Assembly: GCA_903834515.1 (NCBI GenBank)
Contig: CAILJM010000016.1
Location: forward strand, 1 to 63,425
Length of the DNA: 63,425 nt
From: an uncultured Actinomycetes bacterium
GTDB taxonomy: Bacteria; Actinomycetota; Actinomycetes; Nanopelagicales; Nanopelagicaceae
Reading direction: 5' to 3'
This document shows positions 44,391-54,048 of the stretch, piece by piece. Positions within the stretch are counted from its first letter, which is position 1. Each line of letters opens with the position of its first letter. Both the position numbers and the translations under genes were made by a program. Under the pieces are notes generated by a model, which saw only the letters and a list, made by a program, of their open reading frames with translations, was not told where the DNA came from and made no database searches.

Positions 44391-45569
44391 ATGGAAAATT
44401 TTGGTGCGTTTAACAATCACTTGCCGGTAAAAGTCCGCTTCGGCGAAGGTAAAGCGCTCACCCTGCCAGATGTAGTCGTCGAGTGCGGTGCCGATAAAGT
44501 CTTCTTAATGGTCGATGAAGGCATCGGAAAATTTAATCCTGCAGCCCAGGCCTGCATCGATAATCTCCTAGCTGCCACTGGGTTAGTGATAACAATTTTT
44601 GAAAAACCCGCTGGCGAACCAACAATTGATATGGTCGACGACGCAACAAAGGCACTTGCAGCATCTGGTGCCCAAGCAGTTGTCGCTTTAGGCGGTGGCT
44701 CGGTGATCGATACTGCGAAGGCAGCTCGTCTCTGCGCTCAACTCGGTATCACATTTAGAGATTTCCAAGCTCGCAAGCCTGAGTATCCAATTCCTACTGT
44801 CGCGCTAATCGCTATGCCAACTTCGGCGGGAACCGGCTCTGAAGTCTCTGGCGGATCAGTGATCTCAGATCCTGAAGCTGGTCGCAAGGCGGGAATCGCT
44901 AATGGAAATCTTCGTGCCCAAGTGGCGATCGTAGATCCAGTACTTACCTATTCAATGCCACCTTCAATGACTGCAAACACCGGAATTGATGCTCTCGCCC
45001 AGGCGATTGCCGGCATCATTGCAAAATGCTCTACCCCAATCGGCGATGCGATCGGTTACGAAGCGATCCGCATGATGACACCTGCCCTCGTCGCTGCTTA
45101 CAAAGATGGAAACGACAAAGTCGCGCGCGCCGGAATGGCAGCTGGTTCAATGATGGCTGGTCTCACGATGAATATTTCAGATTGCACTGCCGAGCATTCA
45201 CTTGGTCAAGCAATTGGCGGGCTCAAGCATGTTCCACATGGCCTCACCATTGGACTTGTTCTAGTTGAGACATTAACGCGTGAGGCACGAGTTGTTCCCG
45301 CAAAAATGGAGCGCGTAGCTGATGCGATGGGCGTTCCTAATGATGGCAGTAACGATGGTTCACGTGCCGTAAAGGCGGTTCGAAAGATCCTCGCCGACCT
45401 CAATTTCCCAGTGCTATCAACTCTTGGCTTTGTCGAAGCGGATATCGATAACCTAGCCAATATTGCGCTAGAAGATTTCTTCATCACGATGGCACCAACT
45501 CCGTGGAGCAAAGCAGAAGTAGTCGAAGCATTTATGTCGGCTCTTAACCTGAAAGAACGTGTTGCTTAG
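44391..45569 (+). CDS. iron-type alcohol dehydrogenase
   Basis: A 392-residue member of the iron-containing alcohol dehydrogenase family. It has the nucleotide loop GGGSVIDTAKAA, the TSAGTGSEVSGGSVI loop and metal ligands in NTGIDALAQAI, AEHSLGQAIGG and KHVPHG. Relatives reduce lactaldehyde, glycolaldehyde, propanal or butanal. Its place in the arabinose operon is not explained by the standard isomerase-kinase-epimerase route, so it may serve reduction of a side product or another sugar fed by this transporter. GGAG lies shortly before the ATG. Confidence 0.9.
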   Translation: MENFGAFNNHLPVKVRFGEGKALTLPDVVVECGADKVFLMVDEGIGKFNPAAQACIDNLLAATGLVITIFEKPAGEPTIDMVDDATKALAASGAQAVVALGGGSVIDTAKAARLCAQLGITFRDFQARKPEYPIPTVALIAMPTSAGTGSEVSGGSVISDPEAGRKAGIANGNLRAQVAIVDPVLTYSMPPSMTANTGIDALAQAIAGIIAKCSTPIGDAIGYEAIRMMTPALVAAYKDGNDKVARAGMAAGSMMAGLTMNISDCTAEHSLGQAIGGLKHVPHGLTIGLVLVETLTREARVVPAKMERVADAMGVPNDGSNDGSRAVKAVRKILADLNFPVLSTLGFVEADIDNLANIALEDFFITMAPTPWSKAEVVEAFMSALNLKERVA

Positions 45570-45591
45570 CCCCAGTAAGTAGGATTCGCAG

Positions 45592-46779
45592 ATGGCCGTA
45601 TCTAAAAAAACGATGTTCTCTTTGAGGGTATCGTTCTTTACTCTCTCGATAATCTACTCGGTCTACGCCCCACGTATCCCAGAACTAAAAGACCGGTTAC
45701 ACGTATCTGTACCAACCTTGGGTGTGATCTTTATGATCACTGGGTTAGCCGGGGCACTTACATCCAAACTTGTTGCGCGGATCATCACCTGGTTAACCTC
45801 GCGACGATCGATTCTGTTCGCGATCCCAGTCGCATTTCTTGGAAGTCTGATCGTCGGTAATACCTTTCGGGTGCCCTTCTTTATCGCCGGATTAATCATG
45901 ATGTCTTTTTCTGGGTTTCTCATTAACACCGCTATCAATACCCAATCGAATAATCTTCGAGCCACAACAGGGGATAACCAACTCAATAATCTCTCTGCAA
46001 TTTCCAACTTAGGTGCACTCTTCGCCATGGTCTTAGGGTCAATATTTCTTAAAGTTTTCACAACCACTCAATACATAGTTGGCCTTGAAATTATCGCTTG
46101 CGCAATCTATCTCTTGACCTATCACAATCTCATTCCTACCGATGTCATCGGTGGCAAAGGCGAGAAGGCGAAATCCAAGTTCCCTTGGTTCAAGAGAGAT
46201 CGAGATATCATCCAATTCTGGATCATCGTGGTCGCACTCTTTGCCAGCACAACTGCGGAATTTTCAGTGAGCGACTGGGGCGCCATCTTGAGCCGCGACA
46301 GTTACGCCGTTAAGGCACCTCTTTATCTGATTCCATTTATCGTTTTTCAATCCGGCGTTGTTCTGAGTCGTTTCTTGACGACTAAATTAAGTGAGAAATA
46401 TGGTGAAGTGGCATATGTACGCTACTCAGCTATAGCAGCCTCAATCATTTGGGGTTCGTCGATTCAGATCTTGGCTCACACCAAACAGACTCACCAGGTG
46501 CTCACAATTATTATTCTTATTGTCGGTTTCTTTGCCGCAGGTTGCGGTGTTGGGCCAGTCTGGCCAACGATGCTTACTAGCGCAGCAAAATCTCACTACC
46601 CAACACCGGCGGTCTACGCTCGCCTCTTTGCAGCGGTAAGCCTCGCATTCGTCTTCGGACCGGGAATTATCGGATATGTATCTAAGGTGACTTCGCTATC
46701 GAATTCGCTCATGATTCCGGTCGTGGCGCTATTCATCGTCGGAATTTTTGCCCGTAAGAGCCTTGAACATCAAGCCTGA
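45592..46779 (+). CDS. MFS transporter, second copy
   Basis: A 395-residue major facilitator with about twelve membrane segments, same class and size as 5670-6869: both open with YAPRIPELK or a similar RMAEIK motif after helix 1 and share AEFSVSDWGA / AESSVGEWSS in the middle. It closes the arabinose operon 22 bases behind the dehydrogenase and may add a low-affinity sugar route or export a sugar product. Its last ten bases overlap the end of cydC on the other strand. Confidence 0.84.
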   Translation: MAVSKKTMFSLRVSFFTLSIIYSVYAPRIPELKDRLHVSVPTLGVIFMITGLAGALTSKLVARIITWLTSRRSILFAIPVAFLGSLIVGNTFRVPFFIAGLIMMSFSGFLINTAINTQSNNLRATTGDNQLNNLSAISNLGALFAMVLGSIFLKVFTTTQYIVGLEIIACAIYLLTYHNLIPTDVIGGKGEKAKSKFPWFKRDRDIIQFWIIVVALFASTTAEFSVSDWGAILSRDSYAVKAPLYLIPFIVFQSGVVLSRFLTTKLSEKYGEVAYVRYSAIAASIIWGSSIQILAHTKQTHQVLTIIILIVGFFAAGCGVGPVWPTMLTSAAKSHYPTPAVYARLFAAVSLAFVFGPGIIGYVSKVTSLSNSLMIPVVALFIVGIFARKSLEHQA

Positions 46780-48326
46780 ATAGGTAGATGAGAAACAATT
46801 ACAAGTGTTTTATTGCTTAACCGCGAGAGAAGCATTTTGCTCAATCGTGCAGCTTGGGCCATCCCGATATATTCAAAGGGTTCGTCGAGCAGATAAATAT
46901 CTGAATCACGTAGGAGCACTCTTGCCAGTTTCATCCGTTGTTTCTCACCACCCGAGAAATTAAATCCGGATTCTCCTATCAATGTATCGAGCCCCTCTGG
47001 AAGGTTGCGAAGAAGTACATCGAGTTCAACGAGTTCTAAAACCTCGACTAATTCTTGATCAGTTGCTTCTGGCTTAGCAATCTTCAGGTTTTGACGAATC
47101 GATGTTACGAAGAGATGGTCATCCTGTAACAAAGTGGTGGTGTTATCGGGGGAGAGCGAAGATATCGTTTCGCCGTCCACAGTGATCTGCCCAGAGTATT
47201 GGATAAACCCTAGAAGAGCATAGAGAAGCGAAGATTTTCCGTAACCACTGGCTCCAGTGACGATCCATGGATTATTCGGAGATGCCTCTCCTGAAAATGT
47301 AGGGAGTTCCTTATCGGGAATTTCAGGCGAGAGTTCCTTGATGACTAGCGAAGAACCTCGCTTACGATGAGGTGTTTGAAGATCTAAAGTAAGAGGCACC
47401 AGCAATGGCTCAATTGCATTGATTGACTCTTTTACTTTCAGCGCTCGTGCGAAAGCTATTGGCAATGAACTTACGCCATCAAATATCGCAAGGGGTAGCA
47501 AGATCACTACCGCAATGTTTATGCCGATTAGCTCATGGTGGTGGAAAGCGCGAGATGCGTAGAGAACTCCAAGGACGAGGGCGATACCTAGCGCCTTTGC
47601 ATATCCAGCACTAGCCACACCCGCCCAGCGTGCTGCACGCTTATCCAATCTCGCAATATTGCGTTGTTGATGTGTAACTTCGTTCATTAAATCGGCTTGA
47701 TACCCAAAGATGAGGGATTCGTCGACGCTCTCGAAACTCTGCATTACGCGATCAAAGAGTTCGCTCTCTTTATTGCGGATATCGGCTGAACTCCCCGATA
47801 AATATGCAACCAAAGGGGCCGAAGTGATTGCTACAAGAAAGAGAAGGGCGAGCCAATAGGCATACAAAGGTAGAAGTGCGTAGATAATTCCAATTCCCGC
47901 CACGCCGGTAATGAGCGCCGAAAACCAAGGATTCCAGAGTCTTAACCAAAGATCTTGACTCGTATCCACATCCGCAACTAATTGTTGCATCACCTGGCCC
48001 CGTTTCAATGCTCCGAAATGGAGAGATGGAATTAGGCGCAAATTTTCATAGATACGGATTCGCAGATCAGTCTGAGTTTTGAGTGCAACATCATGTTCGA
48101 TGATACGACTCACATATTTGAGGAGTCCACGAGAGAGGCCAAAGGTACGAACGGCGACGATCGCTACTTCTAGAGCCAAGACTGGCGGCCGTGTCGATGC
48201 CTCTGAGATTAACCAGGCACTCGTAGCCAATAGCCCCATTGCAGCGCTCAACGCACCAGCACTAAGAAATATCGCTGTGGCAAGTTTTGAAGCGTGTGGC
48301 CTATTGAAGGTTAGAAGAGTTCTCAC
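46770..48326 (-). CDS. cydC: thiol reductant ABC exporter subunit CydC
   Basis: A 518-residue ABC half-exporter: six membrane segments (about 1-300), then an ATPase domain with Walker A TGASGYGKSSLL, signature FSGGEKQRMKLAR and Walker B IYLLDEPFE. Together with CydD it exports cysteine or glutathione and is needed to assemble cytochrome bd. The GTG start overlaps the stop of cydD (GTGA). It is the last gene of cydABDC and convergent with an MFS gene, sharing ten bases. Confidence 0.9.
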   Translation of the reverse strand: MRTLLTFNRPHASKLATAIFLSAGALSAAMGLLATSAWLISEASTRPPVLALEVAIVAVRTFGLSRGLLKYVSRIIEHDVALKTQTDLRIRIYENLRLIPSLHFGALKRGQVMQQLVADVDTSQDLWLRLWNPWFSALITGVAGIGIIYALLPLYAYWLALLFLVAITSAPLVAYLSGSSADIRNKESELFDRVMQSFESVDESLIFGYQADLMNEVTHQQRNIARLDKRAARWAGVASAGYAKALGIALVLGVLYASRAFHHHELIGINIAVVILLPLAIFDGVSSLPIAFARALKVKESINAIEPLLVPLTLDLQTPHRKRGSSLVIKELSPEIPDKELPTFSGEASPNNPWIVTGASGYGKSSLLYALLGFIQYSGQITVDGETISSLSPDNTTTLLQDDHLFVTSIRQNLKIAKPEATDQELVEVLELVELDVLLRNLPEGLDTLIGESGFNFSGGEKQRMKLARVLLRDSDIYLLDEPFEYIGMAQAARLSKMLLSRLSNKTLVIVSHLPIQA

Positions 48327-49960
48327 TCTTGATCACCAACCAGAGTTGAAGAATGAGTCATCATTGATTCAAATTTTCGGTGACTAATCAGAAGAATCAA
48401 TTTATCCGGATCTGCCTGAGATGAAATTAATTGACCAATGAGTTCTTCACTTATGTCATCGACAGATGCCGAAGGTTCATCGAGAATCAGTATTGGCGAT
48501 GGTTTCAGGACTGCACGGGCTAAGGCGATCTTTCTCAGCTGACCAATAGATAGCGGAGCCTTATTTGTTCCGAGAGCGGTATCTAGACCCTGCGGTAAAT
48601 CTGCGATATCTAGGCCCACTCGCGTCAAGAGAGAAACCAACTCGGGATCACTTACATCGCTCTTTGCTTGATGCAATAACCCACGAAGGGAGTTGGAAGG
48701 AAATGCGGGCTCTTGTGGCATCCAACTCACGAGTGAGTGCCATGATCGTTTATCGATAGCTGATAGCGGATGTAGACCAGATTCGGTCGATACTAAAACC
48801 TCACCTGATGTTGGCGTGAGAAAACCAAGCAAGATCTTTGCGAGCGTAGATTTTCCGGCTCCGGAGACCCCGATGACTGAATGGATATCACCACGGCGAA
48901 TTTGGCCGGCAGGGATGGTGATTGGCTCGCGGTCGGCATAGGCCACAGTGAGTTCACTCCAAGAGATGGCATCGACAGTGCGTATAACAACGCCGCCGGC
49001 GTGTGGGGCTCGGTCGAAGTGCTCGTAAAGTTGATCAAAGACGGCGATGCCATCGGATGCTGCATGGAAGTAGCTCGCAACCTGCCGTATCGGCCAGTAA
49101 ACCTCGGGCGCGAGTATCAAGACTAATAGGCCAGTCCGTAGTGAGATAGCGCCATCGACAAGACGCAATCCAATTGAGACCGCCATGAGCGCTACACTCA
49201 ACGTCGCAACAATTTCAAGGGCGAGTGATGAGAGGAATGAAATTTTGAGAACTTTCATAGTTTCAATCCGATATTTTTCGCCAACTTCTTTGATCTTCTT
49301 GCTTTGAAGATTATCCCGACCGAAAACCTTTAGCGTATTGATTCCACTGATCAAATCGAGAAAATACCCACCCATCATGCCGAGCGCTTCCAGTTTCTTC
49401 TGTGTTGCCGACGCCGTGTAACGCCCGATAATGATTCCAAAGAGTGGAATGAGCGGGAGAGTGAATAAGCAAACGAGGCCCGAGCGCCAATCCTTAAAAA
49501 AAATCACTAACCCAACTGATACCGGAACGAATGTGGCGATGAGTAGTTGCGGCAAGAACTTCGCAAAATAGCCATTAAGGTCGTTAATTCCCCTTGTAGC
49601 AAGAATCGCTAGGCGAGCAGATCCGCCTGAATGAGCAACTTCTGATCCATCGCGCAATGCTGACTCTAATAACTTCTCACGGAGTTCGTTTCGTATCGTC
49701 GTCGATGCACTTGTTGAGGCCCACTCACCGAAGAAATTGACGCAAGCTCTCAGGATAAAAATAAGTGTTAAACCAATAGCGGTCCGGGAAAATAAGCGAA
49801 TACTGGCATTTTGTTGAAATATTTGGACTACCGCCCCTGAAAGTAAGAGAGCTTGGCATATTGTCAGAACTGCATTCACAAGGGCAATGCCTGCAGTCAG
49901 GAAAATAAAACCGCGGCTACTGCGAGAATATTGGAGTAGCCGCGGATCTATTGGTTTCAC
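48323..49960 (-). CDS. cydD: thiol reductant ABC exporter subunit CydD
   Basis: A 545-residue ABC half-exporter with six membrane segments and an ATPase domain. Walker A is IGVSGAGKSTLAK and Walker B is ILILDEPSASVDD. The signature reads LSIGQLRKIALAR, where the usual second glycine is missing (LSGGQ to LSIGQ), so the two ATP sites of the CydDC dimer may be unequal. The GTG start overlaps the cydB stop by four bases, continuing the coupled operon. Confidence 0.9.
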   Translation of the reverse strand: MKPIDPRLLQYSRSSRGFIFLTAGIALVNAVLTICQALLLSGAVVQIFQQNASIRLFSRTAIGLTLIFILRACVNFFGEWASTSASTTIRNELREKLLESALRDGSEVAHSGGSARLAILATRGINDLNGYFAKFLPQLLIATFVPVSVGLVIFFKDWRSGLVCLFTLPLIPLFGIIIGRYTASATQKKLEALGMMGGYFLDLISGINTLKVFGRDNLQSKKIKEVGEKYRIETMKVLKISFLSSLALEIVATLSVALMAVSIGLRLVDGAISLRTGLLVLILAPEVYWPIRQVASYFHAASDGIAVFDQLYEHFDRAPHAGGVVIRTVDAISWSELTVAYADREPITIPAGQIRRGDIHSVIGVSGAGKSTLAKILLGFLTPTSGEVLVSTESGLHPLSAIDKRSWHSLVSWMPQEPAFPSNSLRGLLHQAKSDVSDPELVSLLTRVGLDIADLPQGLDTALGTNKAPLSIGQLRKIALARAVLKPSPILILDEPSASVDDISEELIGQLISSQADPDKLILLISHRKFESMMTHSSTLVGDQE

Positions 49961-50997
49961 GCGTGGATAGTATCTAACACTCCAGATTCAGGGTGCGCGA
50001 TGTCATGTGAACTTATGCGCTTACGGAAGACCCAATATGTCCAGCCCTGGTAGATCAGGACCAGAGGCGTCATGACAACCGCAACCACCGTCATGACTTT
50101 AAGCGTGTAGTGAGTACTTGAGGCATTGAAAATATCCAACCCTGCGCCGCCACCAAGGTTTGGCATGACATGCGGATATAAAGTGCCGAACAAGGTGATA
50201 ACTACAGCCGCAGTTGCGATCGAAGAGAGCAGGAATGCCCAACCCTCGAAACCACGGAGATTGGCGCCGAGCGCAGCAAGCCAAGCGACCACTACGATGA
50301 TCGAACCACCAATAACGATCCCCTTCGAGCTGACATCGAAGAGAGTCCAACCTAAGAAGATTAAGGCAAGTACGGCAGTAACTAGCCCTGCTTGGGTAGC
50401 GATGCTATTAGCGCGGATACGAATATTTCCCTCAGTCTTCAGCGCCAAGAAATAAGCGCCGTGGGTGATGAAAAGTGCCAAGGTCGTGAGCCCACCAACG
50501 AGAGCATAAGGATTTAAGAGATTGAAGAATCCACCCGCATACTGAAGTGCGCCGTGGGAATCCGCTTTAAGAGGAACTCCGCGAACAATATTTGCAAATG
50601 CAACACCCCACAACAATGCAGGAATGAAACTTGAAATAGTGATCGCCGTATCCCAGCGATTTCGCCATTGTGCCTTTCCATATTTACTCCGATATTCGAA
50701 GGCCACGCCTCGAACAATGAGTGAGACAAGAATCAAGAAGAGCGGAAGATAGAAGCCTCCAAATAGCGTTGCATACCATTCTGGGAATGCAGCAAAGGTA
50801 GCTCCACCAGCAACGAGTAACCAGACCTCATTGCCATCCCAGACAGGCCCAAGTGTTGTAAGTATAACTCTGCGCTCTGCTTGGTTCTTTCCTACGACCT
50901 TAAGAAGAATTCCGACACCAAAGTCGAACCCCTCCAAAATGAAGTAACCGATCCAAAGCACGGCGATGATGACGAACCAGAATGAGTTGAGTGACAT
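49957..50997 (-). CDS. cydB: cytochrome bd quinol oxidase subunit II
   Basis: A 346-residue membrane subunit with about eight or nine helices. The N terminus FWFVIIAVLWIGYFILEGFDFG is the CydB hallmark, and WDGNEVWLLVAGG is also conserved. With CydA it forms the high-affinity, non-proton-pumping terminal oxidase. AGGAG precedes the ATG. It follows cydA by 24 bases and overlaps cydD by four. Confidence 0.96.
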   Translation of the reverse strand: MSLNSFWFVIIAVLWIGYFILEGFDFGVGILLKVVGKNQAERRVILTTLGPVWDGNEVWLLVAGGATFAAFPEWYATLFGGFYLPLFLILVSLIVRGVAFEYRSKYGKAQWRNRWDTAITISSFIPALLWGVAFANIVRGVPLKADSHGALQYAGGFFNLLNPYALVGGLTTLALFITHGAYFLALKTEGNIRIRANSIATQAGLVTAVLALIFLGWTLFDVSSKGIVIGGSIIVVVAWLAALGANLRGFEGWAFLLSSIATAAVVITLFGTLYPHVMPNLGGGAGLDIFNASSTHYTLKVMTVVAVVMTPLVLIYQGWTYWVFRKRISSHDIAHPESGVLDTIHA

Positions 50998-51021
50998 TTT
51001 TTTCTCCTATTCCCAATATTC

Positions 51022-52413
51022 CTAGTAGGCCATCACGAGGGTGGAGGCTTCTTCAGCCTTTGCGTGCATGCCTTCTGGCTCTGGTCCAACCTTGATGGTT
51101 CGGCGAATGAGGCCGAACTCGATGACTGCAAGGAGTCCGTAGAGCAAGGTAAAGACAACGACTGTGAAAGCCACACTGCCGGTATTAACAGTTGGGCTCA
51201 CCCCGTCAGCAGTCTTCATTAGTCCAAAAACAACCCAAGGTTGTCGAGCACTTTCGGTGAAGATCCATCCGAAAGAGTTAGCCAGGATGGGTAGGAATGG
51301 AAGTACGATCATCGAAATTCCAAACCAACGGCCTTTAGGTAGGCGACCCTTGCGCATGAGCCAAAGAACCAATGCCGCAAGGAGGGTTGCGATTGCACCG
51401 AAGCCAATCATCAGGCGGAAGGACCAGTAAGCGAGTGGAATATTTGGTTTGTAATTACCCGCACCGTACTTTGCCGTGTATTGCTTCTGCAGATCGTTCA
51501 CGCCTTCAACGACGCCATTGAAATTACCCGTAGACATGAATGAGAGCATGGATGGAATGCCGATCTGGAAGACAGGTCGAGATCCATCGAGGGTACCGAT
51601 AGTAAATATCGAGAACGGCGCATTAGCTTTACTGTCATATAAAGCTTCTGCAGCGGCCATTTTCATTGGCTGCTGTTTCGTCATAATGCGTGCTGTGTAG
51701 TCACCGGATACACCAACAATTAAGAACGAGATAACCACTGTAATTAAGCCAGCCTTGAGAACTGGACGAGCGATATCGGCATCGCGACCTTTCACGATCA
51801 TCCACCCTGCGACACCTGCAAAGAGTGCGCCGGCGGTAAGGAATGCAGATGGAATCGTATGTAAGAAGGCGCTATATGCAGTGTTCTGGGTGAGCACCTT
51901 CATAATATTGGTGAGTTCAGCACGGCCACGCGTCTGATTTAAGACATATCCGACGGGGTGCTGCATGAAAGCATTCGCTGCCAAGATGAAATATGCGGAC
52001 AACAATGTGCCGGTTGCGGCGATCCAAATTGTTGCAAGGTGAACCTTTTTAGGCAGGCGATCCCAGCCGAAGATCCAGAGTCCAAGGAATGTGCTCTCCA
52101 AGAAGAAGGCGAGCAAGCCTTCCATCGCCAGAGGTGCGCCAAAAATGTCGCCAACGAATCGGCTATATGAAGACCAGTTCATGCCGAACTGGAACTCTTG
52201 GACGATCCCGGTCACTACGCCGATAGCAAAGTTAATAAGGAATAACTTCCCGAAGAACTTGGTCGCTCGAAGGTATTTCTCCTTTGAGGTGCGAACCCAA
52301 GCTGTCTGTAGGCCTGCCACCAGGAAGCCCGATCCAATTGTGATCGGCACGAAGATGAAGTGGTAGACGGTAGTTATTGCGAATTGCCATCTGGCAAGTG
52401 AAAGTGCATTCAT
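51022..52413 (-). CDS. cydA: cytochrome bd quinol oxidase subunit I
   Basis: A 463-residue haem-carrying subunit. His18 in TTVYHFIFVPITIG is the expected haem ligand; a second conserved His is in AYSAFLHTIPSAF and the GWIFTESARQPW segment is typical. The quinol loop is of the short kind. It oxidises menaquinol or a similar quinol and reduces oxygen, giving tolerance to low oxygen. AGGAGA precedes the ATG. It is the first gene of cydABDC, and its promoter lies in the 187-base gap shared with fprA. Confidence 0.96.
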   Translation of the reverse strand: MNALSLARWQFAITTVYHFIFVPITIGSGFLVAGLQTAWVRTSKEKYLRATKFFGKLFLINFAIGVVTGIVQEFQFGMNWSSYSRFVGDIFGAPLAMEGLLAFFLESTFLGLWIFGWDRLPKKVHLATIWIAATGTLLSAYFILAANAFMQHPVGYVLNQTRGRAELTNIMKVLTQNTAYSAFLHTIPSAFLTAGALFAGVAGWMIVKGRDADIARPVLKAGLITVVISFLIVGVSGDYTARIMTKQQPMKMAAAEALYDSKANAPFSIFTIGTLDGSRPVFQIGIPSMLSFMSTGNFNGVVEGVNDLQKQYTAKYGAGNYKPNIPLAYWSFRLMIGFGAIATLLAALVLWLMRKGRLPKGRWFGISMIVLPFLPILANSFGWIFTESARQPWVVFGLMKTADGVSPTVNTGSVAFTVVVFTLLYGLLAVIEFGLIRRTIKVGPEPEGMHAKAEEASTLVMAY

Positions 52414-52600
52414 TGGAACTCTCCTTTTTCCTGATTAAATTTTCCCCTGCTCACGATGAGAAATGAACAGAATTACTCGTGTTGTGAACCACAGGAATAC
52501 TTTTTACGCTTAATTAGCCTCACTTTTCGCATTGCGGGAGTGCTAGCCCTTGGCCTGTAAACTTCAATCCTGATCCGATCTACAGCGAAAAAGGAATCCC
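52414..52600. promoter_or_regulatory. divergent control region of cydA and fprA
   Basis: A 187-base gap without genes. A short palindrome TGTG-AAC-CACA lies at 52483-52493 and could bind a redox regulator; it lacks the full Rex or CRP pattern. TAAACT (52558-52563) is a likely -10 for fprA and matches the -10 of the tRNA-Ser gene in its first flank (CCTGTAAACT). AAGGAAT precedes the TTG start of fprA. Confidence 0.4.
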
Positions 52601-53911
52601 TTGGCTCATTATTCGATAGCAATTGTTGGCGCAGGACCCGCTGGTTATTTCACTGCCCAAGCGCTCCAGAACGCCCAAAACGAGGATCGCATCTTCTCTA
52701 TTGATCTATTCGAGCGCCTCCCGACCATGTGGGGATTAGTCCGTTCGGGTGTCGCACCAGATCATCCAAAGATTAAAACTGTTGCAAAAGTTTTCGAAAA
52801 GGTTGCTGCCGAGCCCAACTTCAGATTATTTGGCAATATCGAAATTGGAAGAGATATCGATATCGAAGATCTCACTTCTCGTTATGACGCCGTAGTCATG
52901 TGTACCGGATCATCCATAGGGAAGAAACTTGGTATCCCAGGTGAAGATTTTCCAGGATCGATTTCTGCAGCAGAGTTTGTACCTTGGTATAACGGTCATC
53001 CAGATTATGCACGGCTGGACATTGACCTCTCTGGAACCACAGCGGTGGTTATCGGCGCGGGTAACGTCGCAATGGATTGTGCACGAATGCTTGCCCTCAA
53101 TCCAAGTGAACTCGACCCAACAGATACCCCCGAGTATGCGCTCTCGAAGTTTCATAGCTCAAATATTCGCAAGGTCTACATCGCAGGTCGACGCGGCGTA
53201 GAGCATGCAGCATTTACAGCCCCAGAGTTGCGAGATCTTCCGAAACTTGAACATACCGATATTCATATCGATGCTGATCAAGTAAGTGCCGCTCATGCAC
53301 GCGTTGAAGCCATTGGAGAGATTGAAAAGCACACCGTATCTAATCTTGAAGCGTGGCGCCTCATTGCCGAGCATCCAAAATCTGGCCACGAACGTGCTAT
53401 GGAATTTAGATTTCTCTCAACACCAAAAGAGATAAAAGGTAACGGCAAGGTTGAAGAAGTTGTCTTTGGAATCAACAAGATCGAGAACGGCAAAGTGATC
53501 GATACGGGCGAGAGCTATTCGATCCCATGTTCGCTTGTGATTTCTGCGATTGGTTATCAGGCGGCTCCAATTAATGGCGTCTACTTCCATAATGGCATCA
53601 TCGAGAATGAAGCAGGCCGAGTGCTTGGCACCAATATCTACACAGTGGGTTGGGCAAAGCGCGGTCCATCGGGGGTCATTGGCACAAATAAAAGCGATGC
53701 ATCCGACGTTGTGAATTTAATCTTGGAAGACCTCAAAGAGCCGAAGGCAACGATGGATATCCAGATGTTGATTCCAGAGAGCCATCAAGTGATCGATCAG
53801 GGCTCGTGGTCGAAGATCAATGCGGCTGAAATATCGGCAGGGGAGCCGGCCGGAAAGCCTCGAATTAAAGAGGTTTCCTGGACCAAATTGTTGAGTTTGG
53901 GGCTTAATTAG
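52601..53911 (+). CDS. fprA: ferredoxin/NADP reductase, FprA (adrenodoxin reductase) type
   Basis: A 436-residue flavoprotein. It opens with the FAD motif IVGAGPAGYFTA, carries MWGLVRSGVAPDHPKIK and the NADP motif VIGAGNVAMDCARML, and ends with the GWAKRGPSGVIGTNK segment. It transfers electrons between NADPH and ferredoxin and could serve the P450 at 28685. The start is TTG 52601 with AAGGAAT just upstream, the only start that gives the full FAD motif. It is divergent from the cyd operon. Confidence 0.94.
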   Translation: MAHYSIAIVGAGPAGYFTAQALQNAQNEDRIFSIDLFERLPTMWGLVRSGVAPDHPKIKTVAKVFEKVAAEPNFRLFGNIEIGRDIDIEDLTSRYDAVVMCTGSSIGKKLGIPGEDFPGSISAAEFVPWYNGHPDYARLDIDLSGTTAVVIGAGNVAMDCARMLALNPSELDPTDTPEYALSKFHSSNIRKVYIAGRRGVEHAAFTAPELRDLPKLEHTDIHIDADQVSAAHARVEAIGEIEKHTVSNLEAWRLIAEHPKSGHERAMEFRFLSTPKEIKGNGKVEEVVFGINKIENGKVIDTGESYSIPCSLVISAIGYQAAPINGVYFHNGIIENEAGRVLGTNIYTVGWAKRGPSGVIGTNKSDASDVVNLILEDLKEPKATMDIQMLIPESHQVIDQGSWSKINAAEISAGEPAGKPRIKEVSWTKLLSLGLN

Positions 53912-53972
53912 TTAGCAGGTAGTATTCACTCTCCACCAACCAGTGGGATCCAGATGGTTTCATAGGGATCTT

Positions 53973-54048
53973 GCGCTTGTAGCTCAACGGATAGAGCATC
54001 TGACTACGGATCAGAAGGTTAGGGGTTCGAATCCCTTCAAGCGCACCA
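53973..54048 (+). tRNA. tRNA-Arg (anticodon ACG)
   Basis: A 76-base cloverleaf with the acceptor pair GCGCTTG/CAAGCGC, anticodon arm TCTGA-CTACGGA-TCAGA and T arm with GTTCGAATC. CCA is encoded (54046-54048). It reads CGT, CGC and CGA after deamination of A34. Confidence 0.95.
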
